Part shown: piece by piece, positions 37,001 to 44,000 of the stretch
Numbering within the stretch: position 1 is the stretch's first letter
Layout of the letters: each line of letters opens with the position of its first letter
Source: a virus
Reading direction: 5' to 3' (one strand)
DNA length: 64,000 bases
Virus record (IMG/VR): IMGVR_UViG_3300031957_003366
Coordinates: 1-64,000 of that record
Notes under the pieces: generated by a model
Seen by the model: the letters and a program-made list of their open reading frames with translations, nothing else
The model's database searches: none
What the model was told of the DNA's origin: nothing
Position numbers and translations under genes: made by a program

Positions 37001-37243
37001 GCCATCATAAGGATAGTTGTTGATAACTCTTGACGTAGCATCTTTATAATACTGTTCGGCAAGACCGTAAAAAGCAAAGTTTTCCGGCTTAGAAAAGTCA
37101 ACGTTGGGGATAAACCTTGTTCTTTGCTTTTCTAACTCATCAAGATACTCAAACGACTCAAAGTCTATTCCTTCCTTGTTTTCTAGGTCGGTTAATGAGT
37201 TATTCGAAAAAGAATTGTTTTCAAAATACTTTTTTATTGTCAT
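28043..37243 (-). CDS. Giant virion protein with LamG/concanavalin-like domain
   Basis: The 3066-residue protein is the largest in the window. Residues about 138-354 form a LamG/concanavalin A-like jelly roll (TKGATVEFWLKKDEF, QEWTHFAFAT, TIKLYKNGELDSS, GSIDEFRYWKTTRTERDIE), usually a carbohydrate or surface-binding fold. A second, weaker set of similar strands appears around 615-850 (CVESFVRFPK, LRFWLRNLTADEQ). The remainder is Ser/Asn/Tyr-rich and mostly beta, and the last 60 residues are Ala/Arg/Glu-rich. It lies between the DNRLRE-type protein with gp6 and other tail genes. Probably a very large tail or baseplate-periphery protein; adsorption is a reasonable guess. A candidate late element lies 40 bases upstream inside the preceding gene. 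Confidence 0.82.
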   Translation of the reverse strand: MTIKKYFENNSFSNNSLTDLENKEGIDFESFEYLDELEKQRTRFIPNVDFSKPENFAFYGLAEQYYKDATSRVINNYPYDGSKKELTEWYNDSTYFDLYVFENEYPRSNGYGIFAANGWGTQTSTVDGYGLPATLEYISIKGGPNAGPGNTYAGGNIYDPSKQRNSNLALNLDTKGATVEFWLKKDEFVPGSTAREVVFDLWNNELSSSGDYGRFRIELNTSSAGNFASSKAFRAIIHSGSNRQEVLLGDYTTTASFISQEWTHFAFATSKSTIKLYKNGELDSSAAYGTDFGNVSGTLNAFVGALITNPSGSTATTGSGKLSGSIDEFRYWKTTRTERDIERNWYTNVYGGTNTDDANTDLGVYFKFNEGITGDTTTDATVLDYSGRISNGSWTGYTSNSRNIGSAIVSASAAEKEFKDPILRTTNALYTTYYNDSLEKGKRHDLNNSSNIYYSFPDWIIDEDLESGEKLLQLAQAAASYFDTAQLQVQSLRELKDIEYSSQTDALDDKPNPFAERLLTERGMIAPDFFVERTVLEDLSQKTSGDALESDLFDLKNLIYQNIYNNLADLVKQKGTREAIRNILHTMGVGEELVSAKTYIDSEKLVLEDEKSYNNQSIRFIDFSKKNFRDAVVYQTGSTSNELGYISSSSDKNALCVESFVRFPKINENTNADLIPNFLVSSLFGFHDIDETSAPYNTWKTQASASAFVRAVKDNYLAEKVYFELSSSVVGVTALTSSNFYNVYNNSDWYFSVQLEPQNILFPSSSAPDYDLVFSGYSYSGNNLNESFAVSSSVSRATALSFLQTNQKAYIGAERTNFTAGTVYSSDVRNAGLRFWLRNLTADEQKDHAQDFLNYGSSTRLDNAYSLTSSVRQGDLAPTDYLALNWQFDKITTTDASGLIEVLDSTSGSSERRSRGTFVNEIAGYHYPATSYEFPVSSTDVVQTLFIDSYSPVEFDGYNSDNLIQIKTTEDEKYGLNSRFVSYVSTVEKSAQAGINEEMLKMFGSVKELASNFAQPADRYKKEYKNLRFLRERFFKNVANDVDVEDFLHFYKWIDSAVQALVGQFIPATANFNEDVFNVIESHALERNKYQTKFPTLELRQPDPVDSAESLDALLVNWRLNHAPIPEAQDTNCEWWKLRVERSNPIITSGDSNVDAGREQIRLVKLSAANRSYTTPQSYKVDDFYTGKDTRKATYWDSAIKELGAIVGSESEDYLVSYADDVASLEDCNDVVDPNKKVRMDFKVQNNRESNESYSYGKGHLLPPYTMWSSSVDTGYQANLSSNFKTSIGINNQHDDTYSKFRNAPLQSPFTEGWVGGRQYRHNALNNGSDAFGTRPEGFYLTLTGSSNKQIRVTKTSYTTDGTADSDTPRASLFRDELAKRPINIANRQYSTASSRLGNFRSNYEVVMTNGRTKNNLWFHDNFADILTETEVWNLNRGTDSPYLNATLPSRDVVKSVIVNRFSAPGGPEIQSRGYFEPTGEELSPYNAYPFRNTGVLRSSGSGNNDFAGSSDPRVNIYTNIHTQNDGLRVLLARKRGKFGVDSIFGAVRELDYDTTGSYQKVYENLLDYREAVTEVQRAAVAAIASSGSVLLINNPAGNDTITIPYTATNSITFTYKPTATTNVQIGIGGAKGDTATNTRSKINAHPVLSGYVEALGSGAEITLEFKPAHLGANNYAISTSVPADIDVEGFAGGVDAISEFIDTYPAKIYYDNFFVSHQIPRTPANYSWVAYALNGSSGSLSYSRNATVASGSSSEAIPFAELISSIERTTIDFRAFTGLFSGSSTPTSAVLTSSLYASMVDQGTTEITNELTAPNVGIDNFHVYTHAINNSIFGNNSFSQIRGGDTRQARSLRENNTLSFSYLDSRQTGPGESNPIELVRNISMAPIVEHYPVKQQLLIGTKVSNFQYSFGNELEYLPLSDPQLNAIAGTSEIRRKKKTSFNYISDSYAIGSSTQLRNIVYKQNIWPKAERTFIKENRQRTQFAINWWSSGRATRSRNDVDNSLGNNVLTQSIWALDGVLNPTDQPQNLFTTFVSSSTDQYSNKYIFGAGELNNNCSFSYAALAFASSASLRSPDIPPSPFEQLTADQVLMESKVKPSTLYSRPFTINVQNLIYSYTGSGYPDVQAFVPHQIIGATPWTAPEEAGKEPFYYEDYDAYVQEAKAAGKDYSVIPEFRISETIDQILTGEEGRSTILSPMLSITGGYLVDDTNNAFYTDYTNSDFLKYFSVIKDKHDSAEIENKGVLKLSCKAIKKFLPYEGFYPAQRVLQLGTLFSQSFSDVITTNGTGHPLRTNGVNAGGSFRTAMAPFFSPGILCNSIKSGISVGYPIFTSSFDVLTQCTGTYLGNGSTAVYDGFSARISASFNYRMPFESVTDPLSFITTIIDSEPDESAVLYSTASYDSSRAGSPLYSYAVNNFLAETMNLFLANRSVSSLVSSGENDFGPFIPGNEYRMKVRVFEEGVDMYNGDRSFGPAVDDANNTNGTPVSHLPFLPPYDIGSTTQEEGVELVFKPTAEIHSIDYILSNLTESFTIYDDLGIAEGTSFGIDGRTKITDSIQLKRKVRVGDSSRAVPSAPEYAISIQPKWETPVLDFSHRTSSMNVTNTSAQLTFEVDYNQLSPGDTVTLPDGNIGVTFTVVTSPSPGNVFANGWVATGSSANEFLQNLHACITSSAGDIYSKATTLNNNFTCSVNSNAFTMSARVPGALENVVYSNTGNGFTSFNETIGSGFYDNSSVSDNYYVGMWHQHGRIPTGSQGIKMQITEPIITSTTGSLAQALGFTNEPVKIGEIADRRTVKEAIVAIPYTIVEGEKRLFPINYAEFQLARFFVRNGGERPSVRDEYISLARKGQEYVLPPKYDFFYNLERPDRPEGVSPFAMFVFDFNMKLNRQDLADIWQNLPPTSTSGKKDLTSGFDKEESIVNVAYGEAGSWFPEGLPADTRWMVFKVKQRAAYDYYEQVRDSSLAKGLRERVNVQGAFVDPTYSYNWPYDFFSFVELAKVDAAVDNNVVEIAEATTPRERAAEAAASGREEARERTTRSAAEDDATSGRPSDGVAASRTTGGGFFTGE

Positions 37244-38664
37244 TATTCGTCTACTCTAAACTTAAAGCCAGTTGGGTATTCATTATAAATAGTTCCTTCT
37301 TTAATAATGAACTTGAATTCATACAGGTACCCCGCTTCTAAGCTAGAGAAGTCAAAATCGAAATAAGAGCCTTGCTTATCGTAAGACAAAAGAGTGTGTT
37401 CTACTGAGCCTGTGCCATACTGAACAACATCAGTATTATCAACCTTTCTTACTACTTTATAGTAGATGTTGTCGACAAAATAGTTTTCTATTGCTGTGCT
37501 CGCCACCGTATAAACAGTTGGGGACCAGTTGCGTTTTCTAGTAAAGAGCCTTACCCTTGTGTCTATTCCTGTTCGACTATAAATGTCTTGTAAATTTGTA
37601 ATAGAAAGAATTAAAGGTTCTATTTTATTATCTTCTTGCGCATTATAAGTTTTTAGATCTATTGTGCCTGTGTGGAAACAAGTTGAGTAATCTGCGTTAA
37701 ACCATCGATCATACACTGTTGATGAAGTTGTGTTCAGATCAAATGAGCAAGAGTAAAGACCGGTATCAGCATAGCCGCCAGTCACTGGGTAGCTAACAGA
37801 TACTGCTGAGTTTAGTTCTGTGCCACCTGACTCAGCATCAAAAATCTTTACATAAATCGGGCCGGTTCCTATTGCTGGAATGTTTTTTGCGATACCACGA
37901 AAGTTATTATAAAGATAAACAGTATGAAGATTTTCTGTTGATAGCATTGAGGATGAAACATAAAAGTCTCCTCTTTGGTCCTTCACAGAAGAGTCCCAGC
38001 GAGCTTCTATTGTTGGGCGTTTAAAGAAAAACTCCGATGATCTTGCAAAGAACTTTTTCGTGTAATAAGAGTCAGAGTCTGTTTCCAAAGAGCCTGAGAG
38101 TCTTACAATAACTCCATAATTTGCTACGGTACTATCAATCCAATCCTCTACAAGGTCTGAAATATCAACTGATAAATCCTCGGTTCCTTCTGTTAGGCGA
38201 TAAGTTTTGTTGTAGATAGCTGAATCAAGAAAATCGCCACCTGCTGTTGTCCAGCCGGTAGTGGTGGAAGCAGAGACCCAGTTTGATACGCCTAGATCTT
38301 TGTATTCGTCCATATCCATTCCACGGCCTTCGTCCCACGATCTAGAAACTGCTTGGACTATTAGATCGACGTTTCTTGGTGTCGTGAATGGGGTTTTAGC
38401 ATTGAATAAGTTGAGGTAAAATGAAACGGAACCAGAGGCAGGAATCTGACCGCTGGTCCTTGCTGTGTTTATTTCTGCGGTGTCAAACTCAAATAAGGCA
38501 CGGCTTTGTTCTACTGACGAGGTTGTTATGTTGCCATAGAGCTTAAAGATCTCAACAGAATCTGCTAAGCCCATGTTAGAACCGGTTGCCCTTGTTGTGC
38601 CACCAAACTTTGAGGCGTTTGTTATTGTATTATCTTTATTTGCAAAAAACTTTTTATAAGCCAT
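37243..38664 (-). CDS. Virion protein with DNRLRE-type (CBM96-like) domain
   Basis: The 473-residue protein's N-terminal 220 residues follow the DNRLRE / CBM96 pattern: SRALFEFDTAEI, strands SVSFYLNLFNA and LIVQAVSRSWDEG, VSNW, DLSVDISDLVEDWIDS, and NYGVIVRLSG. These domains occur in surface-anchored and carbohydrate-active proteins. The C-terminal half is beta-rich with Ig-like strands (LEAGYLYEFKFIIKEG). It lies between gp6 and the giant LamG protein; ATG and stop overlap on both sides. A host-surface binding or baseplate-fibre connector role is inferred from domain type and position. Confidence 0.72.
   Translation of the reverse strand: MAYKKFFANKDNTITNASKFGGTTRATGSNMGLADSVEIFKLYGNITTSSVEQSRALFEFDTAEINTARTSGQIPASGSVSFYLNLFNAKTPFTTPRNVDLIVQAVSRSWDEGRGMDMDEYKDLGVSNWVSASTTTGWTTAGGDFLDSAIYNKTYRLTEGTEDLSVDISDLVEDWIDSTVANYGVIVRLSGSLETDSDSYYTKKFFARSSEFFFKRPTIEARWDSSVKDQRGDFYVSSSMLSTENLHTVYLYNNFRGIAKNIPAIGTGPIYVKIFDAESGGTELNSAVSVSYPVTGGYADTGLYSCSFDLNTTSSTVYDRWFNADYSTCFHTGTIDLKTYNAQEDNKIEPLILSITNLQDIYSRTGIDTRVRLFTRKRNWSPTVYTVASTAIENYFVDNIYYKVVRKVDNTDVVQYGTGSVEHTLLSYDKQGSYFDFDFSSLEAGYLYEFKFIIKEGTIYNEYPTGFKFRVDE
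37284..37296 (-). promoter_or_regulatory. Candidate late promoter element (GGAACTATTTATA), giant gene
   Basis: The coding strand reads GGAACTATTTATAATG inside the 3' end of the preceding gene, 40 bases before the giant gene's ATG. Its first 12 bases (GGAACTATTTAT) are identical to the element before the tail lysin. Because it is inside coding sequence, the evidence is weaker. Confidence 0.4.
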
Positions 38665-40478
38665 TATCTTACCTCTCCGTTGATATCTTGATTTGGAAAC
38701 TTAACTTCCCAAATAACATTTTTTGGTATAAAGATCTTCCTACCATCAGATGAATAGTTTGCGTTTAGATTGTATACAGTTGAGGAATAATCTGCTCCTG
38801 TTTTTCTCTCCAGGAAGACACGTATAACATCAGCAACGCCTTCTGTTTCGTTAATGATATTTGTAAGTTTTGTTACGTGAATTGAGTCACCTATTTCATT
38901 TGGATTTTGTCTTAGGTATTTTGCGAGATCTCTTTTGATTCTTGCTAGAACTGAGGCCCTGTCATAGCCATCCTCGGACACAGCAACAAAATCTATTTTA
39001 ACATTTACAATTTTTGCAGAAAAGATGTCAACTGAGTCGTTTATTAGTTTGTATCTAGCCAACCACGCTTTAGTGTTATTGAACATTGAGTCGGTAGGTG
39101 TAGATAGCTTTCCGGAATTATCCTCTGACAAAATAAATAAGTTTATATTATTTTTCAAACTTGCAGAATCTTTATAAGCCGCAACTCGTTTGACCCCTCC
39201 GAGACCGGAAGGCATTGCTGATAGCAGGGCTTTATAATCGGCCGTTGTTACCGCTCTGTTCTGTGCGAATAAGGAGTTAGAAGCAAGAACTTTTATGTCA
39301 CTAGTTGTCAGCGGAGATAGGTCACCGGTGATAGGCTCCTCGTTGGTGACTTCTAGACTGTTTATTACTTGTGATTTTAAACTATCGCTAGTCGCAGCGT
39401 CAGTAAACTTAAAATAAGGTCTTGCGATTGCGTTTAGAGTGCCGGCGGCAATGTTGACATTCGCATTGGTATTCTCTCTATACGTTACGTTTAGGACCGT
39501 GTTTGCTGGAGATACTCCAAACTTACCACTCTTTAGAAGAACGTTTGGATCGAAAGAGGTGTCTGAGATATATTCTTTGCCGAATAAATCTAATGTTTTC
39601 TTGCTTGGTATGATTGTTTTTTCTTGACTCTCGATCTCTTCTTCTGATCCATATCCAAATCTAAGAAATGTTGCTCCCTGCTCTCTAAGGACTTCGAACC
39701 TTCTTGGGGTTGCTTTTGGTTGTAGGAGATATTTTACATACGCCTTGTCTGGACCGTTATTAGGCATCTGTCTATAAACCGTGTCCTGGGCTAGGTTTGG
39801 TACTTGGAAGTATTCGTTGTTGTTTGAGTCAGAGACAGAAAGTATCTCAATAATGTTGTTATTGTTTAGTCTAACTTTCTGAAATGGTCTAAACTCTCCG
39901 ATCGTTCTTTGTAGGACTGACGTCTTTCCGGAAATAACACGGCCAAAGCCTTTTATTGCGAATCGGGACGGGCGACCTGTTTCATCATCTCTTTCGGCTA
40001 CAACGACCTCATTGTTGCGGTCAGAAAAGTCAATGTCTGCTGCTAACGTGAACGCTATCCCTGAAGAGGTTTTGAGTGAAGTGCCTCTTGATAAGGTGGG
40101 AGCATAGTTATAGTTTGGTGCTGCGCCGCCTTCTAGGTCACTGGAAGTTGTTGCCGGCACTAAAATATAAAACGAGCAAATACCAGTTGATGTTTTGTTT
40201 GGCTGATATCGATAACCCATTTGCCTGGCGATCTTTATTATGTTCTCAAACTCGCCGGCGGTGTCTAAAAAGGACTCGTTAACAGAATAGTCTAAGTAGA
40301 AAGAAAGAATGTCACCAACATAAGCAGTGGTGTCAAGAACCATTGAGCCAAATCCGGCTTCTTGGAAGTCTTGGAAAGTATCCGGATAATATCTTTTAAT
40401 GAAAGATACTAAATCCTGTTTGATTGTCTCAAACTCTCTTGATGTGTAACGTATCGCTGGTCTTGTAACCTTTGACAT
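38664..40478 (-). CDS. 6: Baseplate wedge protein (T4 gp6 / baseplate J family)
   Basis: The 604-residue protein has the typical gp6 start: TSREFETIKQDLVSFIKRYY, then TFQDFQEAGFGSMVLD, YVGDILSFYLDYSVNESFLDTA, and the baseplate-J region with a NRAVTTADYKALLSAMPSGLGGV segment near residue 410. T4 gp6 is 660 residues and forms the ring that ties the six baseplate wedges together. It follows gp25, its known binding partner, with a 19-base gap carrying an SD (AGAGGAG). Confidence 0.92.
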   Translation of the reverse strand: MSKVTRPAIRYTSREFETIKQDLVSFIKRYYPDTFQDFQEAGFGSMVLDTTAYVGDILSFYLDYSVNESFLDTAGEFENIIKIARQMGYRYQPNKTSTGICSFYILVPATTSSDLEGGAAPNYNYAPTLSRGTSLKTSSGIAFTLAADIDFSDRNNEVVVAERDDETGRPSRFAIKGFGRVISGKTSVLQRTIGEFRPFQKVRLNNNNIIEILSVSDSNNNEYFQVPNLAQDTVYRQMPNNGPDKAYVKYLLQPKATPRRFEVLREQGATFLRFGYGSEEEIESQEKTIIPSKKTLDLFGKEYISDTSFDPNVLLKSGKFGVSPANTVLNVTYRENTNANVNIAAGTLNAIARPYFKFTDAATSDSLKSQVINSLEVTNEEPITGDLSPLTTSDIKVLASNSLFAQNRAVTTADYKALLSAMPSGLGGVKRVAAYKDSASLKNNINLFILSEDNSGKLSTPTDSMFNNTKAWLARYKLINDSVDIFSAKIVNVKIDFVAVSEDGYDRASVLARIKRDLAKYLRQNPNEIGDSIHVTKLTNIINETEGVADVIRVFLERKTGADYSSTVYNLNANYSSDGRKIFIPKNVIWEVKFPNQDINGEVR

Positions 40479-40497
40479 TTGATTTCTCCTCTAGGGC

Positions 40498-41031
40498 CTA
40501 TAAGCTTTGCTGGGTATTTGTAGAATAGTTAAAGAACTCGTTAATATTTAGCGGGTTGATAAAATAAGATACACTCACACCCAAGCGGTTATCGTTTTGT
40601 TGTTCACTAAAACTTACTTGTCTGATCGTTATATAGGAAAGGTATTTCTTAGTTTGTGAATAAATGCGGCCTTCCAGCTGGGATTCTATTCCTCGCTGTC
40701 TCAACTCAAACAAATACTTCTTTACGCCAACTCCAAATAAAGGATCCATAATCTTTTCGCCTGGTGATGTTAGCATTAGATTTTTGAAGTTCTGTTTAAC
40801 TAGATTTCTATAACCACGAATCATTTGATAGCCGTCCGAAGATGCGTTCGTTGAGTTTTTGTCTATTGGCAAACTAACAGATAGAAAGGGCGCTGCTGTT
40901 AGTATTTGATCGTCCGATGGAATTACAAGCGAGTTGTCTACTAATCGGTCAGCATCAGTGGCTGTATCGAAAACCTGATCGTTTTCAAAGATATCAAAAT
41001 CAATATTTGTTGTTTGTTTTATATTAGACAT
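40498..41031 (-). CDS. 25: Baseplate wedge protein gp25
   Basis: The 177-residue protein contains the gp25/GpW core: IRGYRNLVKQNFKNLMLTSP, GEKIMDPLFGVGVKKYLFE and later strands YITIRQVSF and RLGVSVSYFI. The family is part of the conserved contractile-tail baseplate core with gp6 and gp53. It is longer than T4 gp25 (132) through an acidic N-terminal extension. It overlaps the 3' end of the 1791-residue gene by eight bases and precedes gp6, the usual order. Confidence 0.9.
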   Translation of the reverse strand: MSNIKQTTNIDFDIFENDQVFDTATDADRLVDNSLVIPSDDQILTAAPFLSVSLPIDKNSTNASSDGYQMIRGYRNLVKQNFKNLMLTSPGEKIMDPLFGVGVKKYLFELRQRGIESQLEGRIYSQTKKYLSYITIRQVSFSEQQNDNRLGVSVSYFINPLNINEFFNYSTNTQQSL

Positions 41032-44000
41032 TTTTTAAGAAGTCCTTGCTTACTTTTGTGCAGATCTTATTTTGTATTTTTACAGGCTTGAAGACTATAT
41101 CTCTAACTTCCACTTCCCCAACCAGGCCTAGCGGCCCGGCTTCGTCTTCTTCTGAAGCTATTTCTTTTTGGACTTCCTCTACAGAATAACTAGTTGCTTC
41201 ATTTATAATGTTTGGAATTGGCAGCATACAAGATAAGAAAATGTTAATAGAGGCGTTGGCTTTAAAGTCGCTAGCTAGTTGCGAGGTGTTGTTAGATAGC
41301 ATTAGGTTTGAGATCAGTTGGTTATCTTGAGTCTCTTGCGGGGTGTTTATTTCTCTTTCGAATGAACAAAGCTCAGTCATTATGAAACCCGCACCGTTGA
41401 TCCCAAAGATTGGAGCTTCAGCAGCTGCCAAGATTGTGCTTATTTTCTGATCTCTATATAGGCCTAGTGTTTTTGTCTCTGAGCTGATCATATTGAGTTG
41501 GTCAATTGCTTGCTCGGGGGGCCTCGGGAATTCGCTAGAAAGGAATTTGGTCAGATAGGAACTAAGTACTCTATATTTCATAGAGACATTAAAGTTATTG
41601 AAAACAAAGTCTTCTAAGCTATCCTCAGACTCAGTAAGGGTTTGGATACTGGCCATAAGATTTTCGGTTTCAAACAGGTCGTCATGACCCAGGAGAACCG
41701 GATTGCCATTTTTAATGTTTAAGAAAACTAATCGCTGGAGTTCCATCTTTGAACCAACAGCCCTCTCGGCAGCTGTTGTTTCATCGGAAGAAGGGAGGAG
41801 ATCGTTCTGGTCAACGTCTTCCAGCGATGTTGCTAGGGTGCTTTCTGATTTGAGTGTAACTTTATAAGATAAGTTAGAGACTAAAAACGATGTCTTCCCC
41901 CTCGGGCCGTCAGCATCAGCGCCTCTGGTTAAAAATGGGCCAAAGTCTTCTTCGGCCAGTACAGCATCTTCAAGTAACGGCGTTTTAAAGTTGTATATAA
42001 TCGAAGCCGGCTCGGTGCCTTCGATGGCTGAATAAAGAAGTTGGTTCTCTGAAGACATGCCTGTAGCAAATGAGCCAGACACAGAAGAGGCGGCTTCATC
42101 TATCAGTAAGAACATTAGATCTTGAGGTGTAGCACGTCGACCTAGTGAGCGACTTAGAGAGGATAGTTGACCGGTTATTTTTGCTATCTCGTATACATAA
42201 TAAGAGATGGCATTCCAGCCATAGATTTTATTATTGAGATAATTAACCTCAAAATCAGAAAATAGTGTATTGATTTTTACTTTTACCTTTTGTGCTGCGC
42301 TCGAACGATTATAAATAGATGTTGAGAAGTCGTTGATCGACAGGATATATCCTGCTGTATTTAGAACCGCAAATCTTAAATGGGCGTCCTCAAGAAGGAT
42401 ACATGTAAAGATTGTTTTTATGTTTTCTTTTATAGATGCAATTTCATCATCTGTTTTTGTCAATAAAAGCTGAGAATATTCTGGAAGTTCCTTGATAAAT
42501 CTTTTATAAGTCATTTCTTGCTTTAAAGTTCCGTTCAGATAATCTTCCATTACGACTTCTAACTGCGAAGATGGTAGAAGGCTTGAGGAGCTTCCTTTGG
42601 GTACCTCTTCATTCCCGCCTAAAAGTTCAGCAATCCCACCTTCGTCCAAGCTAATACCGGAATTTTCCAACTTGATTCTTAGAGAAGCAGCAGCTATACT
42701 TTTACCCGTCGTTTCCATTTGTCTAGCAAACGTATCGAAGTCGACCTCTTCATTGAAAGAAATCTTATCCAAAGCTTGTTTGACCAACTGACCTTCTTTT
42801 ATTCTCTCGATACTTAACGCACCGGAGGCACGATTGGTCTCATCTCCATTTACCAAGCCTCTAAGAGGCGACTCGGGGTCTGTTTCAGAGTTGGCAATAG
42901 CTATCCCTAGAGGTTCTGAGACTTCTTCCTCATAAAAACTCACCCCTATATCAAAGCTTTTCTTGTCACTATTGTTGATCTCTGGATTTCGATCTATGAT
43001 TTGGTATGCTAGTTCTCTTGGCTCTACCGGCATCTCATCTAAATAAAATAAATTATTCCGGAATGCTAGATCGATTGCGTCACTAATAGGGATTTCCGGA
43101 ATAATCTCGGATATCGTTTTTGGTTCGGCTAGAAGCCTCAAGGGAGAGCCTAGTCTAGTGATCTTATCCTCATATCTTCTTGACCTTTCTATAAGGGACG
43201 TACCATACGCTGCAACGCATGCGTCTAGACTTCCTAGTGTTGCCTTTATATTATCTTCGTGAAGTTCTCCTAGGGTCTCCTGGTCTCTGTTTAGGGCGAA
43301 TTTTGGTGTGTTCTTAATTACCGGTAGTTCATTGGTTTGTCCGGCAGCTGCCAACTGTGGGATTAGCAGTGAAGGGTGGGCTTGGTTTGGAAGTTGGTCT
43401 TCTATCTCTCTTGTAAGGCTTTCTGGATCTGTAAGGTATTTAAAGATCTTTGCGGCATCGTCTTTATCTGCTTCTCTCTGTTGCTGCAAGATTCTTTCTA
43501 GCTCCTCTCTTAGTGCTGGGTTTGGCTCTGTGCACAGCTGATCAATCAAATCAGAAATATTAGGATCTGAACATAAGTCTAGGTTGTTAACAAAGCCGTT
43601 TGCGCTCAGGCCCGGTAGTTGGGGTGAGAAGCCATCTAGTGTGTCAAGCAAGTCGCCTATTCCAATGATACTACCCATTGCTGAGCCGGCATCTGAAAGG
43701 ATACTTGGGTTTAGCCTTATTTCTGATGCCAAATCGGAATTGATTGCTCTGAAATAGACGTCTGCTCTTTGGAGGGTGTCCTCACTGACATCGCCATCAA
43801 GTAAGCGTGCTAGATCGGGTCCAGGTAAAATGCCTTTTCCGCAAGCATCTTTAAAAAAGTTGAGCAAGTCACGATTGTTTCTTTGGTTGCCTATTCTCGG
43901 TGTTAAGACACTACAGGCAGCGACAGAAGGCAGGTCGACACCATCTAGACCAGCACAAATAGCACCGGCAAGAGTTTGGCCAAAATCACGCAGGGCGTTT

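Noticed and set aside
42306-42313. A sixth TATAAATA (TATTTATA on the coding strand)
   Set aside because: It is deep inside the 1791-residue gene with no start nearby, so it is probably a chance match.
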